The notes under the pieces were generated by a model, which was not told where the DNA came from, did no database searches, and saw only the letters and a program-made list of their open reading frames with translations. Position numbers and translations under genes: made by a program. DNA of 64,000 bases from Pomphorhynchus laevis. Its lineage: Eukaryota; Acanthocephala; Palaeacanthocephala; Echinorhynchida; Pomphorhynchidae. How positions within the stretch are numbered: the first letter of the stretch is position 1; every line of letters begins with the position of its first letter. Location of the stretch: positions 186,001-250,000 of the forward strand of contig WNNJ02003300.1 in the NCBI GenBank assembly GCA_012934845.2, in the 5' to 3' direction. Shown in pieces: positions 34,671 to 45,563 of the stretch.

Positions 34671-35540
34671 AAATAACCGCGTGATTTTTTAAATAATTCT
34701 ATGGCTGATACAATTTTATATTTCAAATAAATAGAATCTTTGCATACAAAATATTAAACTTATGTAACAGAAAGAAATATTTATTTGTAGTTTTCGAATG
34801 CAACTGTGACATATAATTTAGGATTACGATAACTCTACTATTTATATTCTTGAGTATAATGAGATGTGCTACCGTTCTCAATGCAGAAAAATGGAGGTTA
34901 TATAGCCAATTTAATGCTAAAAATGTCTGTTGATATCATGGACTAGACAATTGGATTGTAAATGTTCTTCCAGCATCGTTCTCACTATAAATTCGTTTAT
35001 TTAAAAACAAATTCAATTGTTGCTAAATAAATTAAATATTAATAAATTGTATATTTATAGTTGGTAGATTAAAGCAAACATATTTATTCTTGATAGCAGC
35101 GAGCTTTCAATCGATTACGACCTTTCAAACAGAGATTATTTTTCAAGCAGAGGTCCGTTTTACGAAGAGAATGGACCTAATCCGTTTAAAGCTTGTTCGC
35201 ATTAACAATAAATATTTTTGTTTTTAAATATTTGAAGTAAATTACGTACAATAATGACATATTGGAAAGCTAGAGATATCCGAGAAAGTTATTATATTAG
35301 CAAACGTTAATAACACACGTTATTTTATTATATCAGATTCAATTATAATAATCATTTTTTCGGGCAATAAATTTACAAAAATAATATAATAATGGTTCCC
35401 GCAAATGGGCTAATATACAGTTGACATTATGTTTTTCTAAATAATCTCCAATAATTTAAGATAATAATTTAAGATTATAATAATATTATTATTTAAATAA
35501 TAATTTATTGCCTCAAATACTTGGATAAAATTAGATGAAG
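34671..35540. other. Region upstream of the kinesin gene, nothing recognised
   Basis: AT-rich unique sequence. Any promoter or 5' untranslated exon of the kinesin gene should lie here, but I see no motif that I can defend. Confidence 0.4.
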
Positions 35541-36100
35541 AAACAATACAATTGATTGAACTGCCATTGAGTTATGGATGCCTTGGTATTTTAAACCCAA
35601 GTAGACAAAGAACATTGGAATTTGACAACTTGCTAAAGGTATGTGTACCCATAATAGAAGGACTAAACGAAAATAGTGTGCGTAATAGGCATGTGGACGC
35701 GCAAAAACAGATACAGTTCAAAAAAGGTTATCATACGCTCAAATAATATAGACTCATTAATTAAAAAGTCGTCAATAGAGATGAAAACGATTATTGTAAA
35801 TGCTAACGTGAAGGGTACATCGGCATGGCTTTACATTACATTGGCAAACACTTCATTGCCTAAGAATGATTTTTTTCAAGATGCCACTGGTGTATGATAT
35901 GGATGGGATTCTCCAAACATAATTACTAAATGCACTTATGGTGATAGCTATTACATCACACATGCACTTTCATGTAAAACTTGGGTTTTTAAATTTATTC
36001 GACACGACGTACTAAGCGATGACATTAGTCGTTGTTTGAAAACCGTGTGCAAATGTATGATAATTGAGCCAGAACCTCAGCCTTTTCAGATAATATAGTA
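35541..36100 (+). mobile_element. Remnant of a DKxPGxRPIG-type RT element, C-terminal part
   Basis: Encodes LPLSYGCLGILNPSRQRTLE, VKGTSAWLYITLANTSLPKN, then in other frames YGW..., HALSCKTW, and FKFIRHDVLSDDI. These follow the family pattern LP.R.GGLGI.NP...SWL..LP...F.DA...RYGW...C.CG...HA..C..GG....RH...D. Old and diverged from the copies at 23 and 45 kb. Confidence 0.7.
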
Positions 36101-36104
36101 TTTG

Positions 36105-36430
36105 ATGTATCTACAACGACATAGGCGCGGAAAGATTGAAGCCATCAACAATACAATTGCACGTCGTCGATGGATGAATGTTGGTCACGTATTGAGGATG
36201 AACGACAACCGACTGCCTAAACTAACGCTTCTTGCTCCACTAAAATTATCATGGAAATGTCCTAGTGGATGAGTTAGAAAGACTCTCAAAAGAAGCCTTA
36301 AACAAATTCCACGACCTATATATATTTCAGAAGACCAACGTTGGATGGCGAACATACCGTGACAATTGGCTGGCTATATTAAAGAGACTGGCAAGGAAAC
36401 GAGTAGCTTGGAAGCAAGGGATTTTTTGAG
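36105..36430 (+). mobile_element. LINE C-terminal remnant
   Basis: Encodes RRRWMNVGHVLRMNDNRLPK, like the RRRWLGHVLRM..NRLPK tail of RTE-type LINEs, then a degraded end. It joins the previous remnant directly. Confidence 0.6.
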
Positions 36431-37500
36431 ACTTTCTTATTATTTTCTTTTTCTTTCTGATGTTTGTGGTCGACGGAAAATTAGATTAAGACTTTTTATA
36501 TAATATATATCTACAACGATAAGATACAAAGATTCTAGATCTGATATTGTTTGTAATGTGATTTTCTCGAATGTGACGGAGCTATCCTTTGTGAATATAT
36601 GTGTATTTTACACTCTAGAACCATCATATTCATTAAACCGTATGACGGACTCATTCAAATATCACGAAGAGTGTAAAATGGCCAAAAACAACGAAAGAAT
36701 AGTAAAAATCGAGAAAGGCGCTTACATTCGATGATGTTCTCAACTGCCGGAAGAATTGTACCGGTTGCTGATAATAAACTAAAGCAAATGACACGAAAAT
36801 ATCAGATTCTAAACATTACGACTATGCAGAATTCATTCGCTCATTAAGGGCAAATATCCCGGTATGATAGCTAAATCAGTATCGATGACATTACGATTGC
36901 GACGGACATTAAGAGTCTATCAAGAAGATAAATGACGAAAGTTCGACGACAATCCTATGTAGATTATATCATCTACCATTTGTATTTTCTGTTTCTATTA
37001 CTTTCTGACAAGTTTTGTGTGTTATTTATGTATAATAATTATTTAAAAATATTAATATTTTTAAATATGATAATATTTAATAGATTATAATAATATATAA
37101 GACAATATATAATATATTATTAATATATAATCATATATTATATTTAATAATATACAACTCTCTGACAAGTTTTGTGGTATTTCTGTGTAATATTTATAAT
37201 ACTTTTATTCTTATAAAATAATAATTTAAGACTATAATAAGCTAATATTGCAGAGAATTTTATTAAAGCACTTAACCTTTCGGTTTTGGCCAAAAATAAA
37301 AATTCCAAATTTTACAGAGTAACAAAAAAGTAAAGTAAGGAATTGTACACAAAATAAAATTGAAAAATAAATAGATGTAGATCTTTGTTTCATAATGTTT
37401 TGATCCTTCTTTGTATTACAGCTATTTATTAGCGGTGTAAAGCTTGAGGAGATGATGCACGTATGAAATTAGGATTACCTGTTTATTAGTCTATCTATTT
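36431..37500. other. Unclassified, partly AT-rich
   Basis: A more balanced stretch at 36,480-36,960 without a recognisable product, then a TA-rich stretch. A few LINE 5' remnants cannot be excluded. Confidence 0.35.
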
Positions 37501-38705
37501 GATGAAGGTTCAACGTGTATAAGAGTGGACAAAATCACTTGTAGCAGTGAAGCGCAGTGTTTGAGGTAGTGGCTACATACCCAATTTGTATATCGTTTAT
37601 GACATGGTATGAGAATTTTACAGAATTTGTCATGATAACAGTGTACCGACACCGTCCAAACAAGCGGACGATTTGAAGATAAAAGATTTCTCCAAGTAGA
37701 TTGGGTATAAGTTGGAGTATTGTAGAATTCAGGGTGTTTTTAATCAAGGTTATATGAAAACGAAGTTGAGCTGTTGTTGGAAGTTTCAATGACTGACTCA
37801 ACATAATTATATATGGAATCAGTCTAGATAAGACTGCAACAATCGTCGATGAGTACTTGATAGATAAGCCTGCCGCTCTCTTTTTTATTACGACACAGGC
37901 ACGCATCTATCTGGTTGAAGTTCCTAGTCGATATATCATCCCAGAATGCGTCTAGCCCATAACTCACAATAGGCGATAACATGATTTTGAAGAAATGACA
38001 CGCTCCGTCGAAAGATAAGGAGCCAAGCTTTAAAGCTTGAGACGTCATAGAAACGATTTTTGTACATTTCAGTTCTAAATGAAAAATAAATGACCAGCGA
38101 GATGACAATAGAATGCATAAGTATTTGTATTTACCACAAATTTAAGTTTCTTTTTGTCAATGTAGAGTATGTCAGTGCTACAGAGAGGACCTCCTCGACT
38201 GAACTTCATGACTTTTGATTTGTTTATGTTGATACATAACTCATTTAAAAACATAGTCGTATTGAGAATTTAAGGCCAATTGAGCGGAACCTAGATAATC
38301 AGCTATGCTCATCAGGTCGTCTGCATAAACAGCAAACCCAATATAATCTGTTTTTCCTCGAAGCGCTTTAGATAGATCCATCAAGAAGAATAAAAACAGT
38401 ATAGGCCTTAGGGGAACCTTCTGTATTATTCCTCTGTTAACCGAAAACGATTGAGAGGTAGTTAGATTATCGTATATGCGTAATATACTTGCTACAAGAT
38501 CTGTCGAATGAGATCAAAGAATTTTCCGATTACATTGACTTTGTTAAGAAGTTTGGTTACTAGTAGACTACCATTTACTGAATTGAAGACCCGACTAAAA
38601 TCGTTAAATACAGCATAGATGGAAGACTTTTATTTGAAATAGCTGGCAACGCGATCCCAAACTATTTTTATTGCATTTGCGTTCGATCTGTACGGGCGAA
38701 TGCCT
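37501..38705 (-). mobile_element. LINE RT remnant, 3' part
   Basis: Minus strand pieces: RPYRSNANAIKIVWDRVASY (RT box 2), YAVFNDFSRVFNSVN (A box), YADDLMSIADYLGSA (catalytic box, about 38,320-38,275), KSKVMKFSRGGPLCS, then SLSFDGACHFFKIMLSPIVS with YGLDAFWDDIS of the C-terminal part. Several frames. Its 5' part is found at 42,605-43,060, beyond an inserted LINE. Confidence 0.75.
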
Positions 38706-38774
38706 TATTGTTATGGCGGAAGATATGAGGAACGTAAATGCATTAGCCGCTGCGATAGTACAAATCAAAGCTCC

Positions 38775-39988
38775 ATGGAAAAAGCGAAATCTCTCGAATT
38801 TTCAAGCAAATTAGATTCAGATAAACGTAATTTCCTTTTACAGACGATAATTTCACCGAAAAAAGGTAAGTGATGTTTTCGTGTCTGACTCTGGTGACTC
38901 GGGGGAGCTTCCCCCTGTTCCAAAAATGAAAAATTTATTACTTATCGCTGGTATTAAACCTATTGAACGTCATCTACTGTTCAATACATTTCTTCGCGAC
39001 TTTATTAACAATTTCCCAGGTCGCATACTGTTTAATTCAGTTAAGACTGGCGATAATTTACTAAGAATTTCTTTTGCATCCGCTGATATAGCAAAACAAT
39101 ATATGGAATTTTTTACAAAGAATCTTTCGCATCTTGGAACATTCAATTTTAAACCTATACAAGCTACTATTTAAATTACAAACTTTTCTCTTTTTCCCGA
39201 TGACTTAGATATAAATTGCCTTATGCAAGAAAACGTATAAACTTTCCTCAGTCCGACAGTTAAAGTCTAAATTTGGCGACCCACTGCCGGTCGCATTTGC
39301 GAACACTGACCGTGATACTGGTGAAGTCATGTGTAGGACTTCAGCTAATCCTTTTATTGGATTTAATCTAAAATGTTTGCTGATCAGCGAAGACCTTTTT
39401 ACTTATCCACATTGCAATAAGTGTCATAAGTGGGGGCATTGGGCCTCCACTTGTAAGTTACCTCAACTGTGTGGCATATGCAGCAGTGGTTCCTGCTCTG
39501 CCCTGGCTAATAATTCCAAATGCTTAGCCAACCCACTCTGTAACAACTGCGGATTGGGGCATCCGTCTTGGTCCCGCAAGTGCCAGCATTTTACTAAATA
39601 CAAGAATAAATATGTTCCTTCGTCTGCTGCTACTAAGACCTCTTTTTCTGACGCAGCCAAGACAATTCCTCCTGACAGAATGTCTAATGCGGACATTTTG
39701 TACCTTATAGAAAACTCTAAGAAAATGATACTTATGCAAATGGAGAACTTAATTAAACCGCTGGTTAACTCTTCGGTACAAAACACTACTGTTAGTAATG
39801 AAGAGTACTACCCCAAATCCAAAAAAGGTGGCTCTGCTCAACCGATCCCACCGAATAAGGTAGGAAATCTTCTTAAAGCCAGAAATACAAGCTCCACCCC
39901 GGGAAATGCAGATATTGCTCAGAGGGCACCGGCCGATGTCGGGGCTAGTGGTGGGAAGAAAAACCTTTCCACACCTAGCTCTGTCTAG
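38775..39988 (+). pseudogene. LINE ORF1, gag-like with zinc knuckles
   Basis: Three frame segments. The first begins MEKAKSLEFSSKLDSDKRNF (38,775); the second, from 38,881, has MKNLLLIAGIKPIERHLLFN; the third, from 39,329, carries CNKCHKWGHWASTC, then CGICSSGSCSALANNSKC and CNNCGLGHPSWSRKC, three CCHC-type knuckles expected to bind RNA. A low-complexity serine/proline tail follows. This arrangement (RRM-like part, then CCHC knuckles) is typical for Jockey, I and R1 group ORF1 proteins. Confidence 0.82.
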
Positions 39989-42470
39989 GTCGACAGCCCC
40001 CGTCTAACTGATCCGGCACATGGTGAGTTAGCCGAGCCTTTTTCACTGAATATTCTTCAGTGGAATTCGGGATGTACTTCTGCCCTTAGGCTTTTATCTG
40101 GTGGAGACGCAGATGTTATAGTCCTTCAGGAGACGCGGTCTATCCGTCTCCCCCAGGACATTACTCGATTTATCCATAAGCACATTTATACCCACTATAC
40201 TCCGTATATAACCCCGCCTCACTCCTCTTCATCTCAAGGACTCTTGACCTTAGTTAAATGCTCTTTAAGGTCTTCCCTCATTCTAAACTTCTCGTGTCCA
40301 GCCCTGTCTTGTTTGGTAGTTTCACTCGTCAAGAACGGTAAACGCCTCAGTCTAGCCAACGTCTATATTCGTCCAGGAGAGATTCATAAAAACCGTGATC
40401 TCCTGGATGGGATAATTGATGGCGGCTATGACATGGTACTAGGTGACTTCAACGACAGAACTGGTCGTTGGATTAATGCAGCACTCCGCAGAGCCAGAAA
40501 CGGTTATCTTATTCATAAACCACCGTCACCCTCTTTTCATTGCACATCAACGAATTCACTTCTCGACTGATTATTGCTCCATGAGAAGTGGTTGCTTAAA
40601 CCCTTCTGCACGGAGCAATCGCGGTAACATCTGTCCACCTCTCATGACCTGATTCGTTAGCGGATAGAAGAGGATTCTCTGCTTCGTAGAAGATTCCACT
40701 TTGATCCCATCAGAGTGGCTTTCTTCCAAGCAGCTATCCAACGCTTCCCCCGAATTGGCAATGAGAACTTAACCGGATTAGATTCCTATCTCTCTTCGCA
40801 AGTCACCGCGTTATTATCGACTACATATAAAGGTCGCATTTTCAGTCCCACTCCGACAAAACTCAGGGTCCTGGCCAAACTGCTGCATCTCCCTGACCTC
40901 TCTTCTTCTGGCAAACAGACGCTCTCGAAAGAACACTGGCGAAGCCAGATACTGGTTCCAGCTAAGTAAGAATAAGTCAAGCATTGCTCGTCTTAACCCT
41001 TCTCAGTCTTCCTTCTGGAAGATATTCAAGAAAGAGAAGTTTGTTTGTTGGTAGGATAGCGCATCTAAGTGGATCGGAAGTATTGGTCTTGATAGAGTTT
41101 TGGAGGAGTCCCTATCCCTACACAACTATGGATCCACTCAATCACCGCAACCAATCCCGCCTTGGGGAGACTTCAGGAGTAGAGATATTTCTGTTCCAGA
41201 TATACTCAATGCATGGGGGCCTCTTCCGGGCACCTCCAAAACCTTCGCTCTACTCTCTTCTCGTGTCTGTCAGCTTTTGACAGCCGATCAAAGAAGGAAG
41301 GTGGCCGTCACAATCCTATTAGCCACCCCATCCGATGTGGCCGTCATCAACGTTAGCCGTAGAATTTTTATTCCTAAAAAATATCCGGTCTTATGTCCTA
41401 AAGACCTGCGGCCCATTTCGATTCAAAATTCCATCGTATCGATCTACGAAAAAGCGCTTGCGCGTAGAATCCGCGATCATTTAAGTAGGCGTAACTTAAT
41501 CCCACCTGGTTTCCATGGGTTCGTCAAAGGTCGCTCGGTCCATTCAGCAGTAGGTGAAGTGCATCAGTTCTGTCGGGAGAATAGCTATCAACTTGCTGTG
41601 GCTGTTTTCTTTGACTTTTCTGCAGCATTTGACCGCATCTCCATACCTTTCGTTATCTCTTCTCTCAGGTCCCTCGGGTTGCCTGCGAGAATTGTTAACA
41701 GGGTGGAGGTACTGTTGTACACCAAGCGATTTTATTACGAAGACGACCCTGATGCGCGTCAGTTCTACCCTATTACGGGTGTGCGTCAAGGTTCCACTCT
41801 TTCTCCTATCTTGTATCTTGCTGCCTCCATAAATCTCTTCGAAATATTTAAACAGCGTGATCAACGTCTAGTGGTTTACGCTGATGACACCATAGCCTTG
41901 TTCTCTGGACGCATGTGTAAGGACGTAGTCTCTAACATCAGCCGTTTCTTTTTAAGATTAAAAGACCAGTTACCCAGGTCCAATCTTACTCTAAACTCCT
42001 CCAAATCGCAGGTGGTTGTCTTTCATGGCTCCCCTGCGACGAAGAAAAAACTTAAGAGACTAGCACTCTCTGCTCTAGCCTCCTTATTTGCCTCTGATTT
42101 ACTCCTACTTTCACAAGTCGAGTAAAATACCTGGGGTTCACCGTTTCGGTGAACTGGTCGGCGAAAGCTGACCTGGATAGACTTAAACGTGTCCTGAAGA
42201 GAGCTAGTTGGGCTCTGAAACGGGCCCAGCATCTGTCGTTGAAGGGAAAACTCAGGTGCGCCTCTGGGGCACTTTGGCTATCTCGGGATTAGTCTTCTTC
42301 TCTAGAGGACGTCCCCTAGAGCAAAGACTAAGGTTTCTTAAGCTCCTCATCTCTCGCTTACCCAACATAGTCTGCGTCGACTTGTCTCTTCGGGAGGTGA
42401 AAGATCCCGGGTCGTTCAGTCGGAAAGCGGCGTGTTGGATTGGTTGGAGGGCTTAGATCCCTATGGATTT
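39988..42470 (+). pseudogene. LINE ORF2, endonuclease and reverse transcriptase
   Basis: Endonuclease: LNILQWNSGCTSALRLLSGG, DVIVLQETRS, LANVYIRPG and MVLGDFNDRTGRW. After frameshifts near 40.56-41.1 kb the RT runs as one frame of 341 codons (41,100-42,122): IFIPKKYPVLCPKDLRPISI, PPGFHGFVKGRSVHSAVGEV, AVFFDFSAAFDRISIPFVIS (A box), GVRQGSTLSPILYLAASI (B box), LVVYADDTIALFSG (YADD, about 41,870). The tail follows in other frames. The B box reads RQGS where most relatives, including the 1.7 kb copy, have PQGS. Confidence 0.88.
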
Positions 42471-42604
42471 GAGGCCGTAATTACTGAGAAGAAAGAAGTA
42501 GACACGGTTACGAAGTTGTTGGCTGTTTTTTGATTTTGACTTTGTACTAACTGACTTGACCGACTTGCATGTTGTTTGATTATTAATAAAGTCTTTATTA
42601 TTAC

Positions 42605-43060
42605 ATGACCGTTATCCTTATACAAAACTTTAATATAACCTTCTCTCCAAATGTTAGGTAACGAGTGCCCGTGTAACATACAGATAAAGAGGTATGTTCA
42701 ATAGTTGATTAGGGAAGAAAATACAATTTAATTTGCTCAGTATTAGAGGTAAGGGCCAGCCGCCATATTCAACTTCATTTTGGCTAGGCATACACCAATT
42801 TATTCACTAAGAAATGGATAATTTAACGGAACTGTTGTCGAAATTAATGTCTCAAGTGTATTTGTAGACTAATCTATTACATTGATATTTGATTCGGATT
42901 GTAGAATATTTTCGAAATGATCATACCACTTTCTTAATGGAATTATTGAGCTTGTGTGTGAACATCTGCTTTTGAGTTTCCAGAGTGCCTTCTCAGCATT
43001 ATCAATAAGTGCCCTTTCAGAAGATAACAACCAAGCAGTGCGATTCTCAGACACCAGAAA
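42605..43060 (-). mobile_element. LINE remnant, 5' part of the split element
   Basis: Minus strand: KALWKLKSRCSHTSSIIPLR, RKWYDHFENILQSESN and HSLPNIWREGYIKVLYKDNG (RT box 0-1, pattern P..W..G.I..L.K). The next RT box in order is at 38,705 on the other side of the inserted 3.9-kb LINE; about 45 residues between them are missing. Confidence 0.65.
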
Positions 43061-43244
43061 TGAGCATATTAGCTAATTCTCAGAAATGATAATGAGAAGA
43101 ACGGGGTTCAAATGAAACAAATTTGTCAAATGTATAGAAACTCTGTCATGACAACTTTGTTATGCATAATGTTTCGGTGCAAACAACGAGATCATAAGAT
43201 CTGAACAAGCAAAAGATGCAATCGCTTTGCAAAGTATTAAGACC

Positions 43245-43385
43245 TTCTACATTACGACCTTCTACATACTTTAAGATTACTTCTACATAATACCTTCTAC
43301 ATAAGACATACTACCTTCTACATAAGACCTTCTACATAAGACATACTTCTACATTAAGACCTTCTACATACTTTGCAGTGAACCA
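43245..43385. repeat. Imperfect short tandem, ACCTTCTACATA-type
   Basis: About ten irregular repeats of (G)ACCTTCTACATA(AG/CT). Simple-sequence expansion with interruptions. Confidence 0.85.
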
Positions 43386-43984
43386 GCCAATTAAGCCATG
43401 CTTTTATGTGCTGTTGAAACATTAATAATAAAAAAGAAGCAAACAAAGGAAATCAGTGACCGCATCAACGTTGTCAGATTTCGGTGAATATTTGTTTAGT
43501 CATATAGAAGTAGTTGGTGTATATAATACTTTAGTGGCATAATAATATAATATTAACAATAGTATAGTACAAAATACGTATACTCAGTTAATTGTTCTGA
43601 ATTACCTTTACTTTATTTTATGTTATACAAAAAATAAATCAGATCAGATAACTTTGTCTACGTATTTTATATTATAAATAAATAAAAATAAAGATAAATA
43701 ATAAATAATTATATAATATTTAATATAATTTATGTTTATTCAAAGTAAAATTTAAAATTAAAATTTAAAATAAAAGTCAATTGTTATAAATTGACTAATA
43801 AGACAGATTGACTTCAAAAGACAGATTGTCGGTTGTTTCCGGCAACTGTAGTTCTATTTTCGTCTTTTTGTTAAAAAAGACGGAAACAACGTACAGTTTG
43901 CACAAGTGGAAATGTATTCCTTACAAACTGTATCGTTTGTTTTTACAGAAAGGCAGCAGAGGAAAATTTCAGCAGATCATTAAA

Positions 43985-44057
43985 GGACCGAAACACGAAA
44001 GGTAGGCGTAGGCTCACTGCTGATGAGGTCCACCTACGCTGATTGTAGTGTACAGTG
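43985..44057 (+). ncRNA. Permuted hammerhead-like ribozyme, unit 1
   Basis: GGACC-GAAA (43,985-43,993), ACAC.., GCGTAGG (44,006-44,012), CACTG-CTGATGA-GGTCC (44,015-44,031), CCTACGC (44,033-44,039), GTGTA-CAGTG (44,048-44,057). Stem II GGTCC/GGACC includes the canonical G10.1-C11.1 pair; stem I CACTG/CAGTG; stem III ACAC/GTGT next to the core plus GCGTAGG/CCTACGC further out; predicted cleavage after GUA at 44,052. All core bases match the hammerhead consensus. Strand order is GAAA strand, CUGAUGA strand, cleavage strand. Confidence 0.65.
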
Positions 44058-44354
44058 CTGCATCTAGGATTAAAGACTTCACACGAGGATAATTTATGAA
44101 GCCGACCAAATGATGATACTCGCTCGTGTATGCAATTATTCATTCTATTAACCTGGCAGATTCCGGTTTCCTGTCAAGAAAATTCAAAAGACAGATTGTC
44201 GGTTGTTTCCGGCAACTGTAGTGCTATCTCCGTCTTTTTGTTACAAAAGACGGAAACAACGTACAGTTTGCACAAGTGGAAATGTGTTCCTTACAAACTG
44301 TATCGTTTGTTTTTACAGAAAGGCAGCAGAGGAAAATTTCAGCAGATCATTAAA

Positions 44355-44427
44355 GGACCGAAACACGAAAGGTAGGCGTAGGCTCACTGCTGATGAGGTC
44401 CACCTACGCTGATTGTAGTGTACAGTG
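44355..44427 (+). ncRNA. Permuted hammerhead-like ribozyme, unit 2
   Basis: Same sequence as in unit 1, 370 bp downstream. The CUGAUGA strand of unit 1 with the GAAA and cleavage strands of this unit would give a hammerhead without a pseudoknot. Confidence 0.65.
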
Positions 44428-44724
44428 CTGCATCTAGGATTAAAGACTTCACACGAGGATAATTTATGAAGCCGACCAAATGATGATACTCGCTCGTGTA
44501 TGCAATTATTCATTCTATTAACCTGGCAGATTCCGGTTTCCTGTCAAGAAAATTCAAAAGACAGATTGTCGGTTGTTTCCGGCAACTGTAGTGCTATCTC
44601 CGTCTTTTTGTTACAAAAGACGGAAACAACGTACAGTTTGCACAAGTGGAAATGTGTTCCTTACAAACTGTATCGTTTGTTTTTACAGAAAGGCAGCAGA
44701 GGAAAATTTCAGCAGATCATTAAA

Positions 44725-44797
44725 GGACCGAAACACGAAAGGTAGGCGTAGGCTCACTGCTGATGAGGTCCACCTACGCTGATTGTAGTGTACAGTG
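44725..44797 (+). ncRNA. Permuted hammerhead-like ribozyme, unit 3
   Basis: Third copy, 740 bp from the first, unchanged in all core and stem positions. Confidence 0.65.
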
Positions 44798-45038
44798 CTG
44801 CATCTAGGATTAAAGACTTCACACGAGGATAATTTATGAAGCCGACCAAATGAAAATAATATACGATGTATCAGAATAAGGATTAGAAGTCATCATGAGT
44901 AATTGCTATGTTATCAGGTTTCGACCTCTATTCATTGACTAAACATATCAGCGGGATCAATAATCTAATAATTTCTAATAAAATTATTTTTCTTATAAAA
45001 TTTGATTTACCATTAAATTAATTTAGCATCGTGGCAGG

Positions 45039-45563
45039 ATGGCTGATAGCATTCCTTACTGTAACTGCAATGGGCCAGCTTCCAAATGTAGGGGGTTTAG
45101 ATGTGCTAAGGCTAACAGATCATGCAATAATTGCCGAGCCACTAACTGCATAAACAAGCAGATTGATCATGACTACTCGCCAAATTCGCATTCTCAAAAC
45201 CCCAATGGAATATCTTCTCGCATCGTACATCTGCTCAATCCAACACATATCCCTCCGGAAACATTAATAAACTCACACGAATCAATTGACAGTATATTCA
45301 ATGAAATGATTAAATGGAGGCTCAACCTTTTCAGCCTTCCGGGATGCAAAGAGAGCTCACAATTTATTTCTATACTGGCCTCTTTTTATGAGCCTTTCTC
45401 AACCATAATGGCTCTCACTGACGAAATTCTCAAGGGCTTTGTCGTTTTCCCTCAGCTAATTCTTCAGAAAGATGGTTACATGAATGCCTCAACAAGAAGA
45501 CAAACACTGGCTCGTCGACTAAAACTTTGGAATGAAAAGCAATACAATAAGCTATACAATTAG
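45039..45563 (+). CDS. RT element, N-terminal cysteine-rich region
   Basis: 174 codons to the first stop. Begins MADSIPYCNCNGPASKCRG, continuing with FRCAKANRSCNNCRATNC, a compact cluster of eight or more cysteines, probably metal-binding. A helical region follows (MIKWRLNLFSLPGCKES) and ends in ARRLKLWNEKQYNKLYN, which corresponds to RRIRLWEQGKLHELFDEA of the copy at 23 kb, so this is the upstream part of the same polyprotein type. A stop separates it from the next segment. Confidence 0.75.
   Translation: MADSIPYCNCNGPASKCRGFRCAKANRSCNNCRATNCINKQIDHDYSPNSHSQNPNGISSRIVHLLNPTHIPPETLINSHESIDSIFNEMIKWRLNLFSLPGCKESSQFISILASFYEPFSTIMALTDEILKGFVVFPQLILQKDGYMNASTRRQTLARRLKLWNEKQYNKLYN

Larger units (their letters stand above)
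38706..42605 (+). mobile_element. Jockey/I/R1-like LINE, full-length scale
   Basis: About 3.9 kb: ORF1 (38,775-39,985, one or more frameshifts), ORF2 with endonuclease, RT and tail (39,988-42,470), and a 3' end with AATAAAGTCTTTATTATTAC at 42,584-42,603. It lies in opposite orientation inside another LINE remnant. Base composition is much less AT-rich than the surroundings, as in the fragment at 1.7 kb. Confidence 0.88.
43813..44853 (+). repeat. 370-bp tandem repeat, 2.8 copies, retrozyme-like
   Basis: Units start at 43,813, 44,183 and 44,553 (TTCAAAAGACAGATTGTCGG), exact 370-bp spacing. Units 2 and 3 look identical; unit 1 differs at a handful of positions. The array begins at one fixed unit coordinate and ends about 300 bp into unit 3. 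Each unit holds a hairpin (TTGTTTCCG / CGGAAACAA arms around 43,834-43,890) and the three strands of a hammerhead core. Short open frames repeat with the unit and are not evidence of a gene. Non-coding tandem repeats of 170-400 bp with hammerheads are known as retrozymes. Confidence 0.88.
43635..45000 (-). repeat. Terminal-unit copy interrupted by the 370-bp tandem array
   Basis: Antisense unit: AATCAGATCAGATAACTTTG, TACGTATTTTATATT, hairpin GTCAATTGTTATAAATTGAC, ACTAATAA, then the array, then ATACGATGTATCAGAATAAG and the structured motif (44,885-44,960). An oppositely oriented terminal end lies just before it at 43,570. Confidence 0.85.

Noticed and set aside
34900-35000. Upstream kinesin exon on the minus strand (MLEEHLQSNCLVHDINRHF)
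   Set aside because: Stops soon after with no convincing donor, and the kinesin start at 34,393 already gives a sensible N-terminus.
43985-44057. HDV-like ribozyme on the opposite strand of the 370-bp repeat (P1 GCGTAGG, P2 GGACC, TCA/TGA P3)
   Set aside because: Topology fits in part, but the catalytic C and P1.1 are absent, while the + strand has the full hammerhead core.
44130-44745. 81-codon open frames repeated in the tandem array
   Set aside because: They recur only because the unit recurs, have no domain, and overlap the structured RNA.
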